The position numbers and the translations under genes were made by a program. This document shows, one piece after another, positions 1 to 5,131 of a stretch of 5,131 nt of DNA. This stretch comes from Actinomycetota bacterium (GTDB taxonomy: Bacteria; Actinomycetota; Thermoleophilia; Gaiellales; Gaiellaceae): the NCBI GenBank assembly GCA_019236545.1, contig JAFAIV010000372.1, forward strand, positions 1 through 5,131. The letters run 5' to 3'. The notes beneath the pieces were generated by a model. The model was not told the DNA's origin, did no database searches, and was given only the letters and a program-made list of their open reading frames with translations. The stretch's first letter is position 1, and each line of letters opens with the position of its first letter.

Positions 1-875
1 ACGGACAGCGCCTCCAGCATCAGCGCCGGCCGCTTGTCTTCCAGGATCGAGACCACGAGCGTCCACTCGCGCTCCGGGAGGCGCGGGAGGAGGTAGCCGA
101 GGCCGGCGAGGTTGTGGGCGCCGTCCCAGAGCTCGAGCGGGCTCTCGGCGCGCCGCTCGAGCCGGCCCGCGAGCGCGACGCCCTCGGCGGCGTGTGGGTC
201 GACCTGGCGCCCGAGGAACGACTCGGCCGCGGCGACGGCGAGCGCCAGGTTGCTCGCGCCGGCGGCGATCACCTCTGCCGCCCCGTTCGCGAGCGCAAGC
301 TCGCGCCACTGGTCGTCGCCCAGCACGACCGTCGTCCCGGGCTTCACCACCGCGAGCTTCTCCGCCGCGATCGCCTCGCGGGTGTCGCCGAGGACGTCCA
401 TGTGGTCGAGCGCGACGTTCGTGAGCACGACGACGCGCGAGCGCAGGACGTTCGTCGCATCGTGGCGGCCGCCGAGCCCCGCCTCGACCACGGCCGCGGC
501 CACGCCGGCCTCCGCGAACGCGAGCAGCGCCGCCGCCGTGAGCGCCTCGAACTGCGTCGCCCCGAGCGCGTCCGCGGCCGGGCGGACGGCTGCGACCGTC
601 GCCTCGAAGTCCGCCTCCTCCCCGCCGACCCGGATCCGCTCGCTCCAGCCGCGGACGTGCGGCGAGAGGTACGCCCCGACCGAGAGCCCCGCGTCGCGCA
701 GGAGCTCCTCGGTCATCCGGGTCGTCGTCGACTTGCCGTTCGTGCCGACGACGTGGACCGAGGGGAAGGCCTCCTGCGGGTCGCCGAGCCGCGCCAGTAG
801 CGCGCGCATCCGCTCCGTCCCGAAGCCGTCGCGCGGCCACGGCGAGAGCGACTCAACCCAGCGCGTCGAGCTCAC
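1..875 (-). CDS. folC: Folylpolyglutamate synthase / dihydrofolate synthase, 3' end cut by window edge
   Basis: This Mur-ligase-type enzyme adds glutamate to folates, and in many bacteria also to dihydropteroate, using ATP in the cytoplasm. About 291 residues are visible. Numbered from the GTG at 875, they show the P-loop VVGTNGKSTTT (42-52), SPHV (71-74), FEALTAAAL (109-117), EAGLGGRHDATN (131-142), LTNVALDHMDVLGDT (151-165) and AAEKLAVVKPG (170-180), where K173 matches the family's carbamylated lysine. The C-terminal domain begins with GRLERR (237-242) and DGAHN (251-255). These motifs separate FolC from the other Mur ligases. The GTG start lies 23 nt inside valS, with a weak GGAG at 889-886. 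No other ATG or GTG in this frame lies nearby, and the text from SLSPWP (residues 9-14) onward is typical of the family N-terminus. The segment between KPG and GRLE is only about 56 residues, clearly shorter than in E. coli FolC. The remaining C-terminus, perhaps 90-100 residues, lies outside the window. Whether it has one or both activities cannot be told from sequence. Confidence 0.95.
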   Translation of the reverse strand, partial: MSSTRWVESLSPWPRDGFGTERMRALLARLGDPQEAFPSVHVVGTNGKSTTTRMTEELLRDAGLSVGAYLSPHVRGWSERIRVGGEEADFEATVAAVRPAADALGATQFEALTAAALLAFAEAGVAAAVVEAGLGGRHDATNVLRSRVVVLTNVALDHMDVLGDTREAIAAEKLAVVKPGTTVVLGDDQWRELALANGAAEVIAAGASNLALAVAAAESFLGRQVDPHAAEGVALAGRLERRAESPLELWDGAHNLAGLGYLLPRLPEREWTLVVSILEDKRPALMLEALS

Positions 876-3258
876 GGCGGAAGCGCTCCAGCTTCTCGCG
901 CTCCGCGTCGACCACCTCGGGCGGGGCCTTCGCCACGAAGCGCTCGTTGGCCAGCATCTTCTCGGCGCGCTCGATCTCGCCGCGGAGGCGGTCGCGCTCG
1001 GCGTCGACGTTGCCGTTCGCCTTCACGCGCTCGGGCCGGACGACGGCGTCGAAGATCCGCTTCTCGTCCCCCTCCAGCGGCGTCAGCACTGCGCTCCGCC
1101 GGAACCGCTCGGCCGCCTCCTGCACGCGCGCGAGCGCGCCCGCGTCGGCCGCGAAGCGCGCGTCCGGCTCCGGCCACGGCGCCACGATCAGCCGCGACTC
1201 GCGGCCCGGCAGGTTCGACCAGATCTCTTCGGTCACGTGCGGCAGCACCGGGTGGAGGAGCTTGAGCAGCCGCTCGAGCGCCGCGAACGCGGTCGCGCGC
1301 GTGTCCGCGTCCTCGAGCCGCGGCTTGATCGACTCGAGGTACCAGTCGCAGAAGTCGTCGAAGGTGACGTGGTAGAGCCGGTCGACCGCATGCGAGAAGT
1401 CGAACGCGGCGAGATCGGCCTCCACCTCGGCGCGGGTCGCGTCGATACGGGCGAGGATCCAGCGCTCCTCGAGCTCGCGCGGCCGCGCCTCCACCTCCTC
1501 GCCCCCCGCCATCAGGAGCAGCCGGCTCGCGTTCCAGAGCTTGTTCGCCAGGCGGCGACCCTCCTCGACGGGGCCGTTCGACCAGCGCACGTCCTGGCCG
1601 CTCGACATCTTCAGCAGCCCGTAGCGGGTCGCGTCGGCGCCGTGCTGCTCGATGATCTCCAGCGGGTCGATCCCGGTGCCGAGCGACTTGGACATGCGCC
1701 GGCCGTCGGGGGCGAGGATCGTCGTGTGGATGATCACGTCCTCGAACGGGATGTCACCCATCAGCTCGAGGCCGGACATGAGCATCCGCGCCTCCCAGAG
1801 GAAGATGATCTCGCGCGCCGTCGAGTTGACGTGACCCGGATACCAGCGCCGAAGCTCGGGCGTGTCGTCCGGCCAGCCGAGCGTCGCGAACGGCCACAGC
1901 GCCGAGGAGAACCACGTGTCGAGCACGTCCGTGTCGCGCGTCAGCTCGCCGGAGCCGCACTCGGCGCACGCCGCCGGCTCGTCCTCGGCGCAGGTCACGT
2001 GACCGTCCGCGCAGTACCAGATCGGGAGCTGGTGGCCCCACCACAGCTGGCGCGACACGTTCCACGGCCGGATCGAACGCAGCCATTCGAGCGCGACCTT
2101 GTTCTGCACCGGCGGATGGAATGTCGTGCGGCCGGACTCGATCGCCTCGATCGCGGCGGCCGCCATCGGCCCCATCTCGCACCACCACTGCAGCGACACG
2201 AGCGGCTGGATCCGCGTGCCCGAGCGCTCGCAGTGGCCGACCGAGTGCCGGTAGCTCTCGCGCTTCTCGAGCAGGCCCTCCTTCTTCAGCCACTCGACCA
2301 CGTAGTCCGAGGCCTCCTCCTCGGTCAGGCCGAGGAGCAGCTCCGGGATGTCGCCCGTCATGCGGCCGTCGAAGCCGATCACCGTCAGCTCGGCGAGGCC
2401 GTGGTCGCGGCCGATCTCGAAATCGGTCGGGTCGTGGCCGGGTGTGATCTTCAACGCGCCGGTGCCGAACTCCATCTCGACGCGCTCGTCCGCGATCACG
2501 GGCACGTGCCGTCCCACCACCGGCACGACCACCTGCTTGCCCACGAAGTCGCGGTAGCGCTCGTCGTCCGGGTGCACGGCGACGGCCACGTCCGCGAGGA
2601 TCGTTGCCGGACGCACGGTCGCGATCGTGATCGAGCCGGAGCCGTCCACGAGCGGGTAGCGCGCGTACGTCAGCGCGTCGTCGACGTCGAGGTACTCCAC
2701 CTCGAGGTCGGAGATCGACGTCCTGCAGTCGCTGCACCAGTTGATGATCCGGTTGTCCCGATACATCCAGCCGCGCTCGTAGAGGTGGACGAAGAACCGC
2801 ATCACCGCGCGGACGTAGCCGTCGTCCATCGTGAAGCGCTCGCGCTCGTAGTCGAGTGAGCAGCCGAGCCGCCGGAACTGGCGCATGATCACGCCGCCGT
2901 ATTCGTGCAGCCACTCCCAGACGCGCTCGACGAACTTCTCGCGGCCGAGCTCGAGGCGGGAGATGCCGTTGCGGCGGAGCTCCTTCTCCACCACCGCCTG
3001 CGTCGCGATCCCGGCGTGGTCGAAGCCGGGCTGCCAGAGCGTGTTGAAGCCGCGCATCCGGTGCCAGCGCACGAGCGCGTCCTGGATCGACCCGTTGAGG
3101 GCATGGCCCATGTGCAGCGCGCCGGTCACGTTCGGCGGCGGCACGGCGATCACGAACGTCTCGCCCGGCGCCTCCGGATCGGCGTGGTAGAGGCGCTCCT
3201 CCTCCCACGTGCGCTGCCAGCGCTCCTCGACACCCTGCGGGCGATACAGCGAATCCAT
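853..3258 (-). CDS. valS: Valyl-tRNA synthetase (class I), complete, 801 aa
   Basis: Charges tRNA-Val with valine in the cytoplasm and hydrolyses mischarged Thr-tRNA-Val. The N-terminus VEERWQRTWEEE (10-21) is typical of ValS. The catalytic Rossmann fold carries PPPNVTGALHMGH (40-52), which includes the HIGH motif, and later RRMSKSLGTGIDP (520-532), the KMSKS loop with Arg in place of the first Lys. Between them lies the CP1 editing domain (about 195-340) with TVRPATILADVAVAVHP (214-230) and EFGTGALKITPGHDPTDFEIG (263-283). Cys416, Cys423, Cys431 and Cys434 after WWGHQLPIWY resemble a zinc knuckle. WNVSRQ (399-404) and DTDVLDTWFSSALWPF (442-457) also fit the family. The anticodon-binding helical domain covers about 596-720, and a charged coiled-coil arm with NERFVAKAPPEVV (771-783) ends the protein. 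At 801 residues it is shorter than Thermus (862) or E. coli (951) ValS, mainly because the stretch between the anticodon domain and the C-terminal arm is compressed. The ATG start is fixed by homology, but no Shine-Dalgarno precedes it. folC follows with an overlap. Confidence 0.98.
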   Translation of the reverse strand: MDSLYRPQGVEERWQRTWEEERLYHADPEAPGETFVIAVPPPNVTGALHMGHALNGSIQDALVRWHRMRGFNTLWQPGFDHAGIATQAVVEKELRRNGISRLELGREKFVERVWEWLHEYGGVIMRQFRRLGCSLDYERERFTMDDGYVRAVMRFFVHLYERGWMYRDNRIINWCSDCRTSISDLEVEYLDVDDALTYARYPLVDGSGSITIATVRPATILADVAVAVHPDDERYRDFVGKQVVVPVVGRHVPVIADERVEMEFGTGALKITPGHDPTDFEIGRDHGLAELTVIGFDGRMTGDIPELLLGLTEEEASDYVVEWLKKEGLLEKRESYRHSVGHCERSGTRIQPLVSLQWWCEMGPMAAAAIEAIESGRTTFHPPVQNKVALEWLRSIRPWNVSRQLWWGHQLPIWYCADGHVTCAEDEPAACAECGSGELTRDTDVLDTWFSSALWPFATLGWPDDTPELRRWYPGHVNSTAREIIFLWEARMLMSGLELMGDIPFEDVIIHTTILAPDGRRMSKSLGTGIDPLEIIEQHGADATRYGLLKMSSGQDVRWSNGPVEEGRRLANKLWNASRLLLMAGGEEVEARPRELEERWILARIDATRAEVEADLAAFDFSHAVDRLYHVTFDDFCDWYLESIKPRLEDADTRATAFAALERLLKLLHPVLPHVTEEIWSNLPGRESRLIVAPWPEPDARFAADAGALARVQEAAERFRRSAVLTPLEGDEKRIFDAVVRPERVKANGNVDAERDRLRGEIERAEKMLANERFVAKAPPEVVDAEREKLERFRRELDALG

Positions 3259-3292
3259 CGGTGCGGGGTCAGGCAGCGACTATGAATCGAGT
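3259..3292. promoter_or_regulatory. 34-bp divergent gap between valS and the DHFR-like gene, probable shared promoter zone
   Basis: The two start codons face away from each other across 34 bp. Within and next to the gap, 3279-3300 is a local AT-richer patch in otherwise very GC-rich DNA. On the plus strand TATGAA (3281-3286) matches the -10 consensus at 4 of 6 positions and ends 6 nt before the ATG at 3293. That spacing would give a transcript starting at or close to the start codon. On the minus strand CATAGT (3284-3279) also matches at 4 of 6 and would give a short valS leader. I found no convincing -35 box at the right distance for either. The role as a promoter zone follows mainly from gene orientation; the exact boxes are inference. 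Promoters may extend into either coding region. Confidence 0.4.
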
Positions 3293-3901
3293 ATGCCACA
3301 ACACGCGAACACGACCTGTCACGTCTCGATCTCGCTCGACGGCTTCATCGCCGGCCCCGACCAGAGCCTCGAGCAGCCCCTCGGCCGCGGCGGCCGGGAG
3401 CTCCACCTCTGGCACATCGAGGAGCCGCTGAGCGAGCCCGACCGGCGCGCGGCGGACCTCCTGATGCGGCCGCGCGGCGCCTACGTCATGGGGCGCAACA
3501 TGTTCGGTCCGGTCCGCGGCGAGTGGACGGGCGACTGGCGCGGCTGGTGGGGCGACGAGCCGCCGTACCACGCGCCCGTCTTCGTCCTGACTCATTACGA
3601 GCGCGAGCCGCTGGAGATGGAGGGCGGCACGACCTTCCACTTCGTCACGGGCGGGTTCGAAGAGGCGTACGCGGGGGCACTCGAGGCTGCCGACGGCCGC
3701 GGCGTCGACATCGCGGGCGGCGCCTCGACCGTGCGGCAGGCGCTCGCGGCCGGCGTCGTCGACGAGCTCGTCCTCGACTGGGCGCCGGTGCTGCTGGGGT
3801 CCGGCGAGCGCATCTTCGAGGGCGTGGGCGACCTGAAGCTGGAGCCGTTCGAGACGATCCACTCGCCTCTGGCGACGCACGTGCGCTACCGCGTCGGCTA
3901 G
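3293..3901 (+). CDS. Dihydrofolate reductase / RibD C-terminal-like family protein, 202 aa
   Basis: A soluble protein with the fold shared by dihydrofolate reductase and the reductase domain of RibD. Most members of this stand-alone family are presumed NAD(P)H-dependent reductases with unproven substrates. Visible family marks are VSISLDGFIAGPD (11-23) near the N-terminus, GAYVMGRNMFGP (62-73) at the expected cofactor region, PVFVLTHYEREPL (95-107), and the C-terminal core DIAGGASTVRQALAAG (139-154) followed by VDELVLDWAPVLLGSGERIF (156-175). There is no signal peptide or membrane segment. The ATG at 3293 is chosen because family similarity begins about 10 residues after it. The frame stays open upstream (a possible start at 3209), but that stretch overlaps valS and does not look like the family. 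No Shine-Dalgarno is visible. The gene stands alone on the plus strand and ends inside the stop codon of the convergent regulator gene. Nearby folC makes a folate role tempting, but they are in different transcription units and the true substrate is unknown. It is not a canonical FolA. Confidence 0.88.
   Translation: MPQHANTTCHVSISLDGFIAGPDQSLEQPLGRGGRELHLWHIEEPLSEPDRRAADLLMRPRGAYVMGRNMFGPVRGEWTGDWRGWWGDEPPYHAPVFVLTHYEREPLEMEGGTTFHFVTGGFEEAYAGALEAADGRGVDIAGGASTVRQALAAGVVDELVLDWAPVLLGSGERIFEGVGDLKLEPFETIHSPLATHVRYRVG
3898..3901. other. Palindromic CTAG shared by two convergent stop codons
   Basis: The plus-strand DHFR-like gene stops with TAG at 3899-3901, and the minus-strand regulator gene stops with TAG at 3900-3898. 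The four bases CTAG serve both, so the genes overlap tail to tail by 4 bp. There is no room for a terminator between them, and I see no hairpin followed by a T-run on either side. Confidence 0.95.
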
Positions 3902-4629
3902 CGCCCGGCGCGGGACGCCTGCCAGTCGCGCGGCGTCGCGCCGACCTGCTCGAGGATCGTCTCCAGCAGGACGAACGAGGAGAGGACGTGCTCGCGCGCG
4001 AGGGCGCGGGCGCCCGCGGCACTGCCGGCGACGAGCGCCTGGCGGATCGCGCGGTGCTGCTCGGCGTTCCGCGCGTAGAGGTAGTCGATCGAGTGGTCGC
4101 CCGGCGCCCAGACGGCCGGGCCGGAGAACGTCCGGCGCGCGCTCTTCGCGAGCTGCTCGACGAGCGGCAGGTCTGCGACGCGGTAGATGACGTCGTGGAA
4201 CGCATGATTCGCGCGCACCCACTCGCCCATGATCGAGCGCCGCTCCTCGCCCGGCTCCTTCGCGCGGAGCTCCTGCGAGACGCGCGTGAACCGGGTCTCC
4301 GCCGCCTCCAGCTCGTCGAGCGCCTCGGGCGTCATCCGCGTCGCGGCGACCTCGGTGGCGAGGCTCTCGAGCTCCGCGCGCACCATGAAAGCCTCGTGCA
4401 GGTCCTCTCGGGAGATCGTGCGCACGCGCACGCCGCGGTTCGGCACGAAGGAGACGAGCCCGAGCGCCGCCAGCCGGCGCAGCGCCTCGCGGATCGGCGT
4501 CCGCGAGACGTTGAACTGCTCGGAGAGCTGCTCCTGGCGGAGCACCGTCCCCGGCTCGAGCTCGCCGGAGACGATCGCCTCCTCGATCACCAGCGCGATG
4601 TCGTCGGCCTTCGTGCTGTCGAGGCTCAC
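3898..4629 (-). CDS. GntR-family transcriptional regulator, FCD (FadR/LldR-like) subgroup, 243 aa
   Basis: A cytoplasmic DNA-binding regulator of the FadR subfamily. The N-terminal winged helix (about 8-72) shows the GntR signature: GELEPGTVLRQEQLSEQFNV (22-41), recognition helix SRTPIREALRRLAALGLV (42-59), then the wing FVPNRGVRVR (61-70). The rest is the all-helical FCD ligand domain, opening with LHEAFMVRAELESLATEVAA (77-96). The usual metal ligands, Asp-x3-His then two His, appear as N141-x3-H145, H192 and H214, so the first ligand is Asn. Such domains commonly bind metal plus small carboxylic acids, as in LldR-type regulators. The gene starts with GTG 22 bp after the small Cys-rich gene and is probably in one operon with aceA, so control of the glyoxylate shunt or a linked acid pathway is a reasonable inference. 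The only purine-rich element, GAGG at 4634-4631, sits just 1 nt from the GTG, so the start is the least certain part. The effector and operator are not identifiable from sequence. Confidence 0.93.
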   Translation of the reverse strand: MSLDSTKADDIALVIEEAIVSGELEPGTVLRQEQLSEQFNVSRTPIREALRRLAALGLVSFVPNRGVRVRTISREDLHEAFMVRAELESLATEVAATRMTPEALDELEAAETRFTRVSQELRAKEPGEERRSIMGEWVRANHAFHDVIYRVADLPLVEQLAKSARRTFSGPAVWAPGDHSIDYLYARNAEQHRAIRQALVAGSAAGARALAREHVLSSFVLLETILEQVGATPRDWQASRAGR

Positions 4630-4647
4630 GCCTCGGAGTCTAGAGGC
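4630..4647. repeat. Short inverted repeat in front of the regulator gene
   Basis: GCCTC (4630-4634) and GAGGC (4643-4647) form a 5-bp stem around an 8-base loop, directly next to the GTG start of the GntR-type gene. It lies in the 22-bp gap after the small Cys-rich gene. It could be a weak hairpin hiding the only purine-rich patch before the start, or part of an autoregulatory operator. It has no T-run, so it is not an intrinsic terminator. A 5-bp match can easily arise by chance in such GC-rich DNA. Confidence 0.25.
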
Positions 4648-4651
4648 CTTG

Positions 4652-4762
4652 TCAGTCGCGGTCGTGATCGCGCTCGCAGAAATCCGGGCACTCGCACTCG
4701 GCGGTCTCGGCGGTGCAGCGATCCTGCTCCGCCGGCGCCTCGATGGTGGTCTCCGGGCTCAT
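4652..4762 (-). CDS. Small acidic Cys-rich protein (36 aa), coupled to aceA; function unknown
   Basis: I do not recognise this protein as a named family. It starts at ATG 4762-4760 and ends at TGA 4654-4652. Its 36 residues begin MSPETTIEAPAEQD and then carry four cysteines and a histidine, C16-x6-C23-x-C25-x3-C29-x3-H33, with core CECPDFCERDH (23-33). It holds 12 acidic and 3 basic residues, so it is strongly acidic. There is no signal peptide or hydrophobic segment, so a cytoplasmic place is likely. Evidence that it is a real gene: its ATG overlaps the aceA stop as ATGA, a perfect GAGGAGG lies 7 nt upstream, and the regulator gene begins 22 bp after it. The spacing of Cys and His suggests metal binding or a redox role, but this is inference. 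It may assist or sense something connected to isocitrate lyase or the regulator. The alternative is a chance short frame, which the strong ribosome binding site argues against. Confidence 0.75.
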   Translation of the reverse strand: MSPETTIEAPAEQDRCTAETAECECPDFCERDHDRD

Positions 4763-5131
4763 GCCAGTGCCTCCTCGGCGAATTGCGCCTCCTCCGTCGA
4801 GCCGCGGAGGGCCAGCGTGGAGCTCTCCGGGGTCACGGCGGTGGCGACGAGGTCGAAGTAGCCGGCACCCACCTCGCGCTGGTGGCGGGTCGCCGTGTAG
4901 CCGAACTCCTCCAGCTCGAACTCGTGCTGCTGGAGCTTCACGTAGGCGGTCATGTGGTCGGTCGCGTAGCCGCGGGCGAGCTCGAACATCGCCGCGTTCA
5001 GCGAGTGGAAGCCGGCGAGGGTGATGAACTGGAAGCGGTAGCCCATCTCCGCCAGCTCCGTCTGGAAGCGCGCGATCTCCGCGTCGTCGAGGTGCTTGCG
5101 CCAGTTGAACGACGGCGAGCAGTTGTACGCG
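4759..5131 (-). CDS. aceA: Isocitrate lyase, C-terminal part (123 aa visible)
   Basis: Isocitrate lyase splits isocitrate into glyoxylate and succinate, the first step of the glyoxylate shunt that allows growth on acetate or fatty acids. Only the last 123 codons are here; the start, and the loop with the catalytic cysteine (KKCGH in the family), lie beyond the right edge. The visible part contains the substrate-binding motif NCSPSFNW (5124-5101), FITLAGFHSLN (the Thr codon is at 5022-5020), and the conserved tail GYTATRHQREVGAGYFDLVA followed by STLALRGSTEEAQF. These match the family C-terminus, including that of Mycobacterium isocitrate lyase 1, and separate it from methylisocitrate lyase. 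The open frame continues unbroken to the window edge. An internal ATG at 5046 is not a start. The TGA stop (4761-4759) overlaps the ATG of the small Cys-rich gene, so translation is probably coupled, and the regulator gene follows. Confidence 0.96.
   Translation of the reverse strand, partial: AYNCSPSFNWRKHLDDAEIARFQTELAEMGYRFQFITLAGFHSLNAAMFELARGYATDHMTAYVKLQQHEFELEEFGYTATRHQREVGAGYFDLVATAVTPESSTLALRGSTEEAQFAEEALA
4770..4776 (-). promoter_or_regulatory. Strong ribosome binding site GAGGAGG for the small Cys-rich gene
   Basis: On the minus strand GAGGAGG reads 4776-4770 and is followed by a 7-nt spacer and the ATG at 4762. It lies within the last codons of aceA. It is the best Shine-Dalgarno match I found before any start in the window; valS and the DHFR-like gene have none. 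It supports translation of the 36-residue frame and fixes its start. Confidence 0.8.

Noticed and set aside
112..2859. Open frame of 915 codons on the plus strand
   Set aside because: It runs antisense to folC and valS, both of which have clear family motifs on the minus strand. Its translation is rich in Arg, Ala, Val and His with no recognisable domain, as expected from the high-GC opposite strand of a real gene.
1754..3208. Open frame of 484 codons on the minus strand inside valS
   Set aside because: It is another frame of valS. The product is an Arg/Ala/Gly-rich string with no domain, and it starts inside the synthetase's conserved N-terminus.
3293..3901. Calling the plus-strand gene folA because folC is close
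   Set aside because: The motifs fit the RibD C-terminal-like branch rather than canonical FolA, and the gene is on the opposite strand from folC in a separate unit.
3931..3943. CGGCG-TCG-CGCCG hairpin near the convergent gene ends
   Set aside because: The stem is only 5 bp, lies in the regulator's coding sequence and has no T-run. Such stems are frequent by chance at this GC level, so I do not call a terminator.
3269..4222. Open frame of 317 codons on the minus strand across the DHFR-like gene and into the regulator gene
   Set aside because: It crosses two genes that have good family motifs in other frames, and its own composition is low-complexity Arg/Ala/Pro.
4648..4660. CTTGTCAGTC as a GntR/FCD operator
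   Set aside because: It resembles half of the typical GT/AC-containing operator, but there is no matching second half, so no palindrome can be supported.
4229..4861. Open frame of 210 codons on the plus strand opposite the regulator, the small gene and aceA
   Set aside because: It is antisense to genes supported by motifs and a ribosome binding site. The product is Ser/Arg/Ala-rich without a domain.

Overview
The window is very GC-rich, with third codon positions almost always G or C. It is fully packed with bacterial protein genes: five confident ones plus one small gene too short for most gene finders. The base composition, an actinobacterial-looking isocitrate lyase C-terminus, a ValS whose editing motif resembles the Thermus type, and unusually compact ValS and FolC proteins together suggest a deep-branching actinomycete, for instance of the Thermoleophilia (Gaiellales/Solirubrobacterales). 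This placement is inferred from remembered family features, not from a search. I see no tRNA, rRNA, CRISPR array, insertion sequence or phage gene.

Left part (1-3258, minus strand): valS, encoding valyl-tRNA synthetase, is followed by folC, encoding the folylpolyglutamate/dihydrofolate synthase. The folC start lies inside the end of valS, so the two are almost certainly co-transcribed. The valS-folC order is also known from other bacteria such as Bacillus. folC runs off the left edge.

Middle (3259-3901): a divergent gap of only 34 bp separates valS from a plus-strand gene for a protein of the dihydrofolate reductase/RibD C-terminal-like family. Neither start has a recognisable Shine-Dalgarno sequence. 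This gene converges on the next one so tightly that both TAG stop codons sit in a single palindromic CTAG.

Right part (3898-5131, minus strand): a probable operon reads leftward from the right edge. It holds the 3' end of aceA (isocitrate lyase, glyoxylate shunt), a previously uncalled 36-residue acidic Cys-rich protein joined to aceA by an ATGA stop/start overlap and preceded by a perfect GAGGAGG, and then a GntR-family regulator with an FCD ligand-binding domain. An FCD-type regulator, a class that often senses small organic acids, placed behind isocitrate lyase suggests local control of two-carbon or fatty-acid metabolism. The small Cys-rich protein is the least explained and most interesting element here.

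No stretch above 300 bases lacks a gene. The largest non-coding gaps are 34 bp (3259-3292) and 22 bp (4630-4651).
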